The translations under genes and the position numbers were made by a program. From the NCBI GenBank assembly GCA_003001975.1, contig PVUG01000003.1:1-64000 (forward strand): a stretch of 64,000 nucleotides of DNA, given 5' to 3'. The stretch's first letter is position 1, and every line of letters begins with the position of its first letter. This document shows positions 43,531 to 52,245 of this stretch, piece after piece. Source of the stretch: Martelella mediterranea (GTDB lineage Bacteria; Pseudomonadota; Alphaproteobacteria; Rhizobiales; Rhizobiaceae). The notes beneath the pieces were generated by a model. It did not search any database and had not been told where the DNA came from. It saw only the letters and a list, made by a program, of their open reading frames with translations.

Positions 43531-46500
43531 TCAGTGCCTCCCTCTCAGTCTCAGCGTCTTGATTTCAAACGGCGCGAAGTTGAGGGTGACAGCCTGCCCC
43601 TCCAGAACAAGCGCCGTCCCCGCTTCTTCCAGCAGATCAGTTTCCGCCACCGCAACGATATCATCGGCAAATTCGAGCCTGGCCGCCTGCCGGGCACCGT
43701 GACGCTCCCAAAGCCGCAGCACCAGACCGTCGCCATCTTCGGCACGTTTGACAGCCTCGATCGCAATTGCGGCATTATCGACAGTCACGGGCGCCACCGG
43801 ATCGGAAGAACCGGGATACCCCTCACCCTCGATCAGGTTGAATGGATGATTGAAGGCCTCCGCCGCCATCGAGACGGCCGACCCGTCGATGCCGTGATGG
43901 GGCATCATGCCATAGCGGAACCGGTGCTCGCCCTGATCGGCCTCAGGCCACGGATAGGTCGGAGCGCGCAGCAGCGTCAGCCGCACCGTCGTGTCACGGG
44001 CGTCATAGCCATATTTGCAATCATTGAGAAAGGCGACGCCGAAGCCGGGTTCCGACAGCGAAACCCACCGATGCATCGGGCTTTCAAACCGCGCCTGATC
44101 CCAGCTGGTATTGGCATGGGTCGGCCGGGCGACATGGCCGAACTGGATTTCGGCCTCGACCTCGGCCGTGCGCACGGCAAGGGGAAAGGCTGCCTTTACC
44201 AGCGTATTATGTTCGTGCCAGTCGATGAACGTATCGAATGTCAGGACCGCGCTTTCGGCCTCAAGCGAGACAATCTGGACGATGCGGGAGCTTTCATAGA
44301 CCCATTCCAGGCGCAGTGCCGCACGGTAAGGCCCGGTCTCCACCAACGCGGCATTGACGAGGTCATCGATTTCAAACACCTGATCTTCGAAATTGCTGTC
44401 GATATCCCAGGCATCATACTGCGCGGGAAGATCACGAAACGCCTGAAGCCGGTTTCCGCAGCCGGTTTTCAGGCATTCGCGGGCCGATGCCTTGTCGACA
44501 AAGGACGAAAGCCGCCCGTTTGCATCGAATTCGGCACGGACACGATCGCTTTCCAGAAGCCCCGGCGAGACCCGGAGAGGCGTCGCACCGGAGACCGCAG
44601 CCTCGGCAGAGCGCAATGCAAGCCGGCATGCGCCAAGCCCCGGCACGGGATCAACCGGCACCGCCTGCCGGCGCGTGCCATCGGCAGAGACCACCGTCTG
44701 CGAAGCGCGACCGGCAAGTTCGACCGGCCCATCCGCATCGAGAACGGCAAGCCCGCCGCGCGGCCGGGCAAACGGGTTGACGGCGAGCATCTCGCCTTTT
44801 CCGGCAAGCGTGCCGGCAAGCCTTTTGCGCAGCAGTTCTGCTCGCGCGAAGAAGGTCGCATAATCCTCGGCGCTGTCGTCATAAACAAGCCCTATCGACG
44901 AGCCCGGCAGGATATCGTGAAACTGGTTCAACAGCGCGATATCCCACAAAGCCGCAAGCTCATCGGACGGATAATCCGCGCTGCCGGAGCGCCAGCACAG
45001 CACGGCCAGCGTCTCAAGCTCGCGCAACATGGCTTCGGCCCGCCGGTTATCGCGCTTCACCTTGGCAACGGAGGTAAAGGTGCCGCGGTGAAATTCGAGA
45101 TAAAGCTCTCCCACCCAGACGGGGTAATCGGATGGCGTTGCGTGCATGCGCTCGACGATACGCTCGAGCACGGGAGCCATGAAACCCTGCGACACTCTCG
45201 GGCAGCCGGGAATGCCGCGCTCCATACGGCGGATATGCTCCAGCATCTCCCGCGTCGGCCCGCCGCCGCCATCCCCGAAACCATAGACCAGAAACAATTC
45301 GTCATTGGTCTGTTTCTGCGCATAGCGCCGCCAGGCGCCCATCACATGGCTTACCTTCAGGTCCGGGCAATAGGTGGTGTTGATCGAGGCGCTGTCGGCA
45401 GACTGCGTGGTGAGGAAATAGGTCGGGGCCTGCGTGCCGTCGATCCCCTGCCAGAAGAAGGTTTCATTCGGCATGCGGTTGGTGTCGTTCCACGACATCT
45501 TGTGGGTTACGAACACTGAAAGCCCGGCGAGCTTCATGATTTGCGGAATGGCCGCGCTGTAGCCGAACGTATCCGGCAGCCAGAGAATACGCGGGCGCAC
45601 CCCGAATTTCTGCTCATGATAACGAACGCCGCGCAGCACGTGGCGCACCAGCGCCTCCCCACCCGTGATATTGGCATCCGGCTCCAGCCAGAGCGCGCCC
45701 TCGATCTCGAACCGGCCGGCTTTCTGCTGCGCGCGAATGCCGGCAAACAGCGCCGGATAATCCTGCTCCAGATAGTCGAGCAACAGGCTCTGATTATACA
45801 TGAACCGGTATTCGGGATATTCGCGCATCAAATGCAGCGCGGTGGCCATCGAGCGCGCCATTTTCTGCCGCGTCTCGCGGATGCGCCAGAGCCAGGCGAC
45901 ATCGATATGGGTATGGCCGGTGACCGTGACATGCGGGGCGATTTCGGTATCCGCAGCGGCGTAGATCCGATTTGCGATGTCACGCGCCCTGTCAAGACTG
46001 GCTGAAAAGCGCTCCGGGTTTCCCGGCCGGAAATCGACCGCATTCACCGCGTCATGCACCGTCTTGAGAATGAAATCACGGCGGTGATCGTTGACACCGA
46101 GATGTTCGGCCACATCGAGCGGCGCGCGCAGGTCGTAGTAAAGCGCCTCCACTGCAAGATCATGCACGAGAAGACGCCCGCCAAAACCGAGTTGCCGGCG
46201 GTCCTCGATCGTACCGGCCTCGATCATGATATCGAAAACCGTGCCCGCACGCGCGGCCGACGTCAGCAGGATTTCGCGATGATTATAATCGGCCGCCTGG
46301 ACGATCTCGCCATTGACCCTGACCAGACATTGCGGGTCCGAACGCCCCATGACCCGGCCGAACATCGCCTCGATACCGAGGCATATCCGCCTGCCCTCAA
46401 GCTCTTCCGGCACGGTGACACGGCCGGCAAACCAGAAATAGCTTTGCGGCGCGCCCCAGACCGTATCGGCAGCGACGTCCGTCCAGTCAGGCCATGGCCC

Positions 46501-46632
46501 GGCAAGCATATGGTCGCGCTTTTCCGGTAGCCCCTCGCTGAACCGAAAATCGACGGTTGTCCGGGTGGCCGTGAATATGCGCTCCCCCAGCAACGCCACG
46601 AGATGCGCGATCTTCGAAAATTCTGCCAGCAT
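43531..46632 (-). CDS. Alpha-mannosidase, glycoside hydrolase family 38
   Basis: About 1033 residues. I place the start at the ATG at 46632, although GGGAGG lies very close to it; a TTG six codons upstream has no ribosome site. The GH38 catalytic domain is clear: zinc-site motif VTGHTHIDVAWLWRIRETRQKMARS (His242, Asp244), nucleophile in WLPDTFGYSAAIPQIMKLAG (Asp354) and LFLVYGFGDGGGGPTREMLE, followed by the middle helical domain and the large beta-sandwich C-terminus. There is no signal peptide, so it would release mannose from imported glycans in the cytoplasm. First gene of the minus-strand operon; divergent from GH28. Confidence 0.95.
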   Translation of the reverse strand: MLAEFSKIAHLVALLGERIFTATRTTVDFRFSEGLPEKRDHMLAGPWPDWTDVAADTVWGAPQSYFWFAGRVTVPEELEGRRICLGIEAMFGRVMGRSDPQCLVRVNGEIVQAADYNHREILLTSAARAGTVFDIMIEAGTIEDRRQLGFGGRLLVHDLAVEALYYDLRAPLDVAEHLGVNDHRRDFILKTVHDAVNAVDFRPGNPERFSASLDRARDIANRIYAAADTEIAPHVTVTGHTHIDVAWLWRIRETRQKMARSMATALHLMREYPEYRFMYNQSLLLDYLEQDYPALFAGIRAQQKAGRFEIEGALWLEPDANITGGEALVRHVLRGVRYHEQKFGVRPRILWLPDTFGYSAAIPQIMKLAGLSVFVTHKMSWNDTNRMPNETFFWQGIDGTQAPTYFLTTQSADSASINTTYCPDLKVSHVMGAWRRYAQKQTNDELFLVYGFGDGGGGPTREMLEHIRRMERGIPGCPRVSQGFMAPVLERIVERMHATPSDYPVWVGELYLEFHRGTFTSVAKVKRDNRRAEAMLRELETLAVLCWRSGSADYPSDELAALWDIALLNQFHDILPGSSIGLVYDDSAEDYATFFARAELLRKRLAGTLAGKGEMLAVNPFARPRGGLAVLDADGPVELAGRASQTVVSADGTRRQAVPVDPVPGLGACRLALRSAEAAVSGATPLRVSPGLLESDRVRAEFDANGRLSSFVDKASARECLKTGCGNRLQAFRDLPAQYDAWDIDSNFEDQVFEIDDLVNAALVETGPYRAALRLEWVYESSRIVQIVSLEAESAVLTFDTFIDWHEHNTLVKAAFPLAVRTAEVEAEIQFGHVARPTHANTSWDQARFESPMHRWVSLSEPGFGVAFLNDCKYGYDARDTTVRLTLLRAPTYPWPEADQGEHRFRYGMMPHHGIDGSAVSMAAEAFNHPFNLIEGEGYPGSSDPVAPVTVDNAAIAIEAVKRAEDGDGLVLRLWERHGARQAARLEFADDIVAVAETDLLEEAGTALVLEGQAVTLNFAPFEIKTLRLRGRH

Positions 46633-46821
46633 CCCCTCCCGAACGGCCAATTTATATAATCATGAAATTTTTTTCTATTCCACCTTAAAGAAAACCGAAT
46701 ATTTCTCAATCGGCGCAATTGAACAAATTGCAATTTTTTCAGGCTGAATTTAAAGATCGGTACGAAGATCGAAATAATAGCCGCAGAGGCATTATAAAAA
46801 TAATTTTATGGGAGGAACGAA
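46633..46821. promoter_or_regulatory. Divergent GH38 / GH28 control region
   Basis: 189 bases, strongly AT-rich. It includes an inverted repeat GCAATT-GAACA-AATTGC at 46715-46731 and a close direct repeat of ATCG (GATCGGTACGAAGATCG, 46756-46772). The GH28 ribosome site GGGAGGA is at 46810-46816. No LacI-type site with a central CG comparable to 41206 is visible here. Confidence 0.45.
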
Positions 46822-48159
46822 ATGCCGAAACTGCGCGAAATACGGATCCCGGCGGAAGCGGCACCGGCAACGGCCCGCATCCAGCAGGCAATCGACACAG
46901 CCGCCACCGGGCCGGTCCGTATCATTCTGGAGGCCGGCCGGCATAAAAGCGCGGGCCTTGTACTGCGCTCCGATGTTGAACTGCGGCTCGAAAAGGACGC
47001 CGAACTCTGCTTCGATGCCGATTACGACAGCTATGGCCGCGTTTCCGTGATCGCCGAAGAAAGCGACCGGGCGATGATCTCGGCGTCCGGCGCAAGCCGG
47101 ATTTCGTTGGCCGGTGAAGGCCGCATCATTGCCGACAGCGCAGCATTCGTCACCGGCGACGATGCCGAAATGGGCACACGCATTCCGGCGCGGCTCAGAC
47201 CGCGCCTGCTGGTCCTCGATGGCTGCAGCGATGTCAGCCTTTCCGGCATCACGGTCACAAACTCTCCGATGTGGACGCTGCATTTCGTCAACTGCACGCA
47301 TGTCTCGGTCCACACTGTGCGCGTGGACAATGACCGGCAAATGCCCAATACCGACGGCATCGTCATCGACGCATGCCGCGATGTGCGCATTGCCGACTGC
47401 GATATTTCCACCGCCGATGACGGCATTGTGCTCAAGACGTCCCTCCGCGATGACGGCCGCATTGCGGGAACCTGCGAACGGGTGACGGTTACCGCATGCA
47501 GGGTCCTGTCGCGCTCCTGTGCGCTGAAAGTCGGTACGGAGAGTTTCGGCGCGTTCCGCGAACTGACGTTCGAAGACTGCGACATCATCGATTCCAATCG
47601 CGGGCTGGGCATATTTTCGCGCGACGGCGGAACGGTTGAAAATGTCCGCTTTTCAAATATCCGGCTGGAATGCCGCGAAACGCCTGCCGGATTCTGGGGC
47701 TCGGGCGAAGCACTGACGATCAACAGTATCGACCGACGCCCCGAGACCCGTCCGGCCGGAAAAATCAGCGATATCGTCGTGGAAAATATCACCGGCACGA
47801 CGGAAGGGGCGATCAACCTCTATGCGGAACGCGAAGGCGGCATCGAAAATGTGACCATCAGAGATGTCTCCCTGCGCCAGGCGCCGGGACCTTTCGGAAC
47901 AGCACGGGCCTACGACCTCAGGCCGACACCCGCCGATCTTGAAACCACGCCGGATGAAGCCGGGCGCGCCAATGCCTGGCGCAAGGGCCCCGATGGCCGC
48001 GTTATCGGCCTTGTCGACTATCCCGGCGGCATGCCGGGTCTTTTTGCCCGCAACATCGCCGGCCTGACCTGCGACAATGTCATCATTGAACGCCCCGATC
48101 CCCTGCCACCCGGCTTCAATGGCAGGTCCGTTCTCATCATCGACAATCCGGAGCAGTGA
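46822..48159 (+). CDS. Glycoside hydrolase family 28-like beta-helix protein
   Basis: 445 residues forming a right-handed parallel beta-helix. The GH28 acidic set is present in MPNTDGIVID (Asn176, Asp178) and STADDGIVLKT (Asp199-Asp200). The usual GHG motif is replaced by SCALKVGTESFGAF, as in divergent GH28 branches that act on rhamnogalacturonan-type or other non-homogalacturonan uronides. There is no signal peptide, unlike secreted polygalacturonases. It is divergent from GH38 and preceded by GGGAGGA. It probably cuts imported uronic-acid-containing oligosaccharides. Confidence 0.85.
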   Translation: MPKLREIRIPAEAAPATARIQQAIDTAATGPVRIILEAGRHKSAGLVLRSDVELRLEKDAELCFDADYDSYGRVSVIAEESDRAMISASGASRISLAGEGRIIADSAAFVTGDDAEMGTRIPARLRPRLLVLDGCSDVSLSGITVTNSPMWTLHFVNCTHVSVHTVRVDNDRQMPNTDGIVIDACRDVRIADCDISTADDGIVLKTSLRDDGRIAGTCERVTVTACRVLSRSCALKVGTESFGAFRELTFEDCDIIDSNRGLGIFSRDGGTVENVRFSNIRLECRETPAGFWGSGEALTINSIDRRPETRPAGKISDIVVENITGTTEGAINLYAEREGGIENVTIRDVSLRQAPGPFGTARAYDLRPTPADLETTPDEAGRANAWRKGPDGRVIGLVDYPGGMPGLFARNIAGLTCDNVIIERPDPLPPGFNGRSVLIIDNPEQ

Positions 48160-48292
48160 GGCGGTGCTTCATCCGCCCCCGACCATTCGGCTCGAGGGCA
48201 TCCATATTCCGCCTGACGACCACCCGTTGAGTTTTCCCGCCAAAAAATCGGGGGCGAGACTCGACACGCGGCCTTTTTTTCGTCATGTTTGC

Positions 48293-48304
48293 TTAATCGT
48301 TTAA
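48293..48304. promoter_or_regulatory. LacI-type operator before the purine-salvage regulator
   Basis: TTAATCGTTTAA, near-palindromic with a central CG, as in operators of the LacI family. It is 16 bases before the LacI start at 48320, a position that would give autorepression. Confidence 0.5.
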
Positions 48305-48319
48305 TCATTCATCGTACGC

Positions 48320-49372
48320 ATGAAGCAGCGCCCGCCGAAACTGACCGAGATCGCTGACCGCCTGGATATTTCCACGGCCACCGTGTCCAATGCGCTCTCG
48401 GGCAAGGGGCGGGTGTCGGCCGAACTGGCAAAGCGCATCAAGCAGACCGCCGAGGAGCTTGGCTATGTTCCAAGCGTTTCGGCACGGGCGCTGCGCACTG
48501 GCCAGACCGGCGTTATCGGGCTTGTCCTGCCCGATATCGGCAATCCGCTGTTCCCGCAGATCGCACAGGCCATCGAAAATGCGGCGACCGATGCCGGTTT
48601 TGGCGTGCTGATTGCGGATTCACGCGGCAGCATCAAGGCGCAGACTGAGGCCATCCGGCATCTCAGAGACCGGGGCGTTGACGGCATGATCGTTGTGCCC
48701 CGGCGCGGTACGCGCGTTGCCAATATCGGCTGCCCCGTGGCCATGATCGATTCGCCCTCCACGCCGGGCAATACCGTTTCGGCCGATCACTGGGGCGGCG
48801 GCTGGCTGATCGGAGAGCATCTTCAAGAACTTGGCCACCGCAAGGTTCTGCTGATCGGCAACAACCGCGATTCCATCGTGCAGAATGACCGCCTCGGCGG
48901 TGCGCGCGCTGCCCTTGCCGATGTCACGACGGAGCAGGTGTGGCTGGACAGCCTGCCGCTGCCGTCCGCATCGGCGTTCGATCCGCTCTCCTGGTACAGG
49001 GCCGGCTTCACGGCTTTCGTCACCGTCTCCGATTTGCAGGCACTCAGGGTTTTGACCCACCTGCAGAATGCCGGCATCACGGTGCCCGCCATGGCCTCGG
49101 TTTCCGGCTTCGATGACCTGATGTTCGCAAGCGCCGTTATTCCTGCGCTGACGACAGTGCGCATGGATATGCCGGCCGTTGCCGGCATCGCCATCAACGC
49201 GCTGAAACAGGCCATTGAGGCCGGCTCAACCTCTCCCGACCAGACGGTGCGCGCCAGCCCTGACCGCGTCCCCATGACCCTCGCTGCCCGTCGGTCCACC
49301 GGACCGGCACCTCAAGAAGAAGGGGAAAATCCCCTCTTTCAAATACCTTCAGAAGGAGAACTGAAATCATGA
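48320..49372 (+). CDS. LacI-family transcriptional regulator of the nucleoside operon
   Basis: 350 residues. The DNA-binding domain is KLTEIADRLDISTATVSNALSGKGRVSAELAKRIKQTAEELGY, and the effector domain includes IGLVLPDIGNPLFPQIAQAIENAATDAGFGVLIADSRG, close to PurR/RbsR-like members. The last 25 residues (ARRSTGPAPQEEGENPLFQIPSEGELKS) extend beyond the domain and probably exist because the coding region runs through the ribosome site of the next gene, whose ATG it overlaps by 4 bases. No good Shine-Dalgarno site precedes its own ATG. It should respond to a purine or nucleoside. Confidence 0.92.
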   Translation: MKQRPPKLTEIADRLDISTATVSNALSGKGRVSAELAKRIKQTAEELGYVPSVSARALRTGQTGVIGLVLPDIGNPLFPQIAQAIENAATDAGFGVLIADSRGSIKAQTEAIRHLRDRGVDGMIVVPRRGTRVANIGCPVAMIDSPSTPGNTVSADHWGGGWLIGEHLQELGHRKVLLIGNNRDSIVQNDRLGGARAALADVTTEQVWLDSLPLPSASAFDPLSWYRAGFTAFVTVSDLQALRVLTHLQNAGITVPAMASVSGFDDLMFASAVIPALTTVRMDMPAVAGIAINALKQAIEAGSTSPDQTVRASPDRVPMTLAARRSTGPAPQEEGENPLFQIPSEGELKS

Positions 49373-50394
49373 AGAAACTGTTCTTTTCGACAGCTCTTGC
49401 CGCTGTCGCACTGTCCACCGGCACCGCTTCGGCGGCAGACAAGACACTGACGATCTCCGTCTATGCCTTCGCGCAGGACGAATTCAAGGAGATCGTCTAC
49501 GATCCCTTCGAGGAAATCTGCGATTGCAACATCGTTGTCGAAACCGGCAACAGTGTCGAGCGGCTGGCCAAGATGGAGGCCAACAAGGAAAGCCCCGTCG
49601 TCGACATGGCCGTCATGTCCATGGCCGATGCGCTTTCGGCATCGCGCGCCGGCCTGATCGCCGATATCGATTATTCGAAGCTTTCCAACTACGACAAGCT
49701 CTATGACATCGCCAAGGACCCGAACGGCGACAGCAAGAGCGTCGGCTACACTTTCTACGCCACCTCGATTGCCTACCGTTCAGACAAGGTGTCGATCGAC
49801 AGCTGGGAAGACCTGCTGAGCCCGGAACTTTCCGGTCGCGTCGCATTCCCGAACGTGACCACCAACCAGGGCCCGCCGTCGCTCTACATGCTCGGAAAGG
49901 CCATCGGCAATGACGCCCCCGATCTGACGGCGCCGATCGATGCGGTCGCCGAACATCGCGATGATTTCGTCACCTTCTATGTCCGCTCATCCCAGCTCGC
50001 GCAGCTGATGCAGCAGGAAGAAATCTGGGCCGCCCCCATCGGTCGTTTTGCCTGGGGCCGCTTCACCGACATGGGCTTCCCGATTGAATGGGCCATGCCG
50101 AAGGAAGGCCAGACCGGCGGTCTCAATGTCATGGTCATGACCAAGGACAGCGGCAATGAAGACCTTGCCATGCAGTTCATGGATTTCTGGCTGTCGACCG
50201 ATGTCCAGACGAAGCTTGCCGAAAAGCTGGTGGACAGCCCCGCCAACAAGGAGGTCGTGGTGTCCGACGAGGTCGCCAACAACATCACCTATGGTGCCGA
50301 AACCGCCGACAACCTCCACCTTCTGTCATCCGAAACCCTGCTCGACAACCGCGACATGTGGCTGGAACAGTGGAACGAGAAGGTCGGCCAGTAA
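49369..50394 (+). CDS. Polyamine-type (PotD-like) ABC solute-binding protein
   Basis: 341 residues with signal peptide MKKLFFSTALAAVALSTGTASA. The mature chain resembles PotD/FutA-like family 1 binding proteins (LTISVYAFAQDEFKEIVYDPFEEICDCNIVVETGNSVERLAKMEAN). Operon partners (nucleoside hydrolase, adenine deaminase) suggest that the ligand is a purine nucleoside or base rather than a polyamine. AGAAGGAGA precedes the ATG. Confidence 0.92.
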   Translation: MKKLFFSTALAAVALSTGTASAADKTLTISVYAFAQDEFKEIVYDPFEEICDCNIVVETGNSVERLAKMEANKESPVVDMAVMSMADALSASRAGLIADIDYSKLSNYDKLYDIAKDPNGDSKSVGYTFYATSIAYRSDKVSIDSWEDLLSPELSGRVAFPNVTTNQGPPSLYMLGKAIGNDAPDLTAPIDAVAEHRDDFVTFYVRSSQLAQLMQQEEIWAAPIGRFAWGRFTDMGFPIEWAMPKEGQTGGLNVMVMTKDSGNEDLAMQFMDFWLSTDVQTKLAEKLVDSPANKEVVVSDEVANNITYGAETADNLHLLSSETLLDNRDMWLEQWNEKVGQ

Positions 50395-50408
50395 GATTGG
50401 CGGAAACC

Positions 50409-50435
50409 GGCAGACCCGTTTCATCCGGGTCTGCC
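50409..50435 (+). terminator. Hairpin after the binding-protein gene
   Basis: GGCAGACCCG, 7-base loop, CGGGTCTGCC, 15 bases after the stop codon, without a T run. Most likely a 3'-end stabiliser or partial terminator that raises the binding protein above the permeases. Confidence 0.6.
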
Positions 50436-50490
50436 ACAGCTATGGCGGCAGAAGCGCCGTCGGGTTGTTGAAAAGCAGCATCCTTCTTGT

Positions 50491-50565
50491 GTCATGCTCG
50501 GGCTTGACCCGAGCATCCATAGGCACCGCTTGATGGACCCTCGGGTCAAGCCCGAGGGTGACGCC
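50491..50565. repeat. REP-type palindrome pair (copy 5)
   Basis: Two hairpins, ATGCTCGGG/CCCGAGCAT at 50494-50516 and ACCCTCGGG/CCCGAGGGT at 50538-50559, in inverted order with a short spacer. Located inside the operon between the binding-protein gene and the first permease gene. Confidence 0.85.
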
Positions 50566-50641
50566 GGAAGAGAGCAAAAGTGTCAGCAACCTGACCGCAC
50601 CCGGTCTGCCCCGTACCGTCTGATAGAGAGAAAGCAACCTC

Positions 50642-51469
50642 ATGTTTCAAAGCCGCGTTGAGGCCATGGCGCTGGTTCTGCCTGCCGCGCTGTTTGCCGG
50701 AGTGGTGTTTCTGGTGCCGGTGATCGTTCTGCTGACGCAGGGCATTCACATCGACGGTCAGTGGACGTTGTCGGCCTATGCCGACTTCTTTTCAAAATCG
50801 CTGAACCGGACAGTGTTTTTCAGAACGCTGAGGCTCGGGGCGCTGGTGACCGTGATCGCCGCCGTCATTGGTTATGCCACGGCCTATGCGATCGTCAGCC
50901 TGCCGGAGAAAAGCAAGGGCCGGATGATCGGCCTCATCGTCCTGCCGCTGATGATTTCGCCGGTCGCGCGCACCTATGCCTGGATCGTGCTGCTCGGTCG
51001 CACCGGCATCATCAACAAGGCCCTGGTCGGTATGGGACTTTCCGACGAACCGATCCGCTTTCTCTTCACCGAAACGGCGGTGACCATCGGCCTTCTGCAA
51101 CTGTTCCTGCCGCTGATGATCATCGCGCTGATATCGGCGCTTGAAAACATGCCGCGCGATGCCGTTCCCGCCGCCCGGGTTCTCGGCGCCAACTGGTTTC
51201 AGGTGTTCTGGAAGGTCATCCTGCCGCTCACCCGCGAGGGGCTGATCATCGGCGGCACGCTGGTTTTCACCGGTTCGATGACCGCCTATATCACGCCCGC
51301 CATTCTCGGCGGCTCCAAGGTTCTGATGCTGGAAACGCTGCTTTATCAGCGCGTCACCGTTGCCAATGATCTGGTTTCGGCCAGCGTCATCGCCTTCATC
51401 CTGATGGCCATGGCCTTCTCGGTCAATTTCCTGCTCAAGAAAATCGCTTCGGCACGAGGTGGCAAATGA
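50642..51469 (+). CDS. ABC transporter permease (PotB-like)
   Basis: 275 residues with six membrane segments, ISPVARTYAWIVLLGRTGIINKAL typical of PotB-like subunits, and the EAA loop NMPRDAVPAARVLGANWFQVFWKVILPLT. The stop overlaps the next start by 4 bases (ATGA). Confidence 0.94.
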   Translation: MFQSRVEAMALVLPAALFAGVVFLVPVIVLLTQGIHIDGQWTLSAYADFFSKSLNRTVFFRTLRLGALVTVIAAVIGYATAYAIVSLPEKSKGRMIGLIVLPLMISPVARTYAWIVLLGRTGIINKALVGMGLSDEPIRFLFTETAVTIGLLQLFLPLMIIALISALENMPRDAVPAARVLGANWFQVFWKVILPLTREGLIIGGTLVFTGSMTAYITPAILGGSKVLMLETLLYQRVTVANDLVSASVIAFILMAMAFSVNFLLKKIASARGGK

Positions 51470-52245
51470 GATCGCGTTTTTTCACCTTCCTGCCGCTGGC
51501 ACTGACGCTGGTGTTCCTGATCGGCCCCTTCATCGTCATCGTCATGGCGGGGCTCTCCTCCGGCAACAACCTGGCCTTCCCGCCGCCGGGCCTGTCGCTG
51601 AAATGGGTTTTCAAGGTCTTCTCCGTTGAAAGTTTCCGCGACAGTTTCGCCATGTCGATGTTTCTGGCGATTTTCGGCACGCTGGCGGCACTCCTTCTCG
51701 GCATTCCGGCATCCTACGCCATGTCGCGCTACAAGGTTCCGGGTGCGGAAACCGTGCGGCTGATCGTCTCTTCGCCGATCATCGTGCCGGGCATCATCGT
51801 CGGCCTTGCCCTGCTGCGCTACTTCGTCGTGCCGCTGTCGCTGTCGATCACGCTGGCGCTGTTCGTGGCGCATACCGCGCTGATCCTGCCTTATGCGGTG
51901 CGGGTCGTGTCCGCCAGCCTCAACAATCTGCGCTCCGACATCGAAGAAGCCGCAATCCTGCTGGGCGCCAGCCGTGCCGGCGCATTTTTCCGCGTCGTCT
52001 TGCCCAATATCCGCGGCGGCGTGCTGTCGGCCTTCATTCTCGGCTTCGTCACCAGTTTCAATCAGGTTCCGGTTTCGCTGTTCCTGTCCGGTCCGGGCGT
52101 GCGCACGCTCCCGATCGACATGATCGGCTATATGGAAACCACCTACGACCCCTCCGTTGCAGCACTTGCCGCACTTCTCGCTTTCCTCTCGATCGGCATC
52201 GTGTTTGTCGCCGAGCGTTTTCTGGGCTTTACCCGCTATGTCTGA
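51466..52245 (+). CDS. ABC transporter permease (PotC-like)
   Basis: 259 residues, six membrane segments, EAA loop DIEEAAILLGASRAGAFFRVVLPNIRGGVLSA. It overlaps the ATPase start by 8 bases. Confidence 0.94.
   Translation: MRSRFFTFLPLALTLVFLIGPFIVIVMAGLSSGNNLAFPPPGLSLKWVFKVFSVESFRDSFAMSMFLAIFGTLAALLLGIPASYAMSRYKVPGAETVRLIVSSPIIVPGIIVGLALLRYFVVPLSLSITLALFVAHTALILPYAVRVVSASLNNLRSDIEEAAILLGASRAGAFFRVVLPNIRGGVLSAFILGFVTSFNQVPVSLFLSGPGVRTLPIDMIGYMETTYDPSVAALAALLAFLSIGIVFVAERFLGFTRYV

Noticed and set aside
43534-45519. 661-codon open frame on the plus strand opposite GH38
   Set aside because: Antisense shadow; composition is Arg/His/Gly-rich without domain features.
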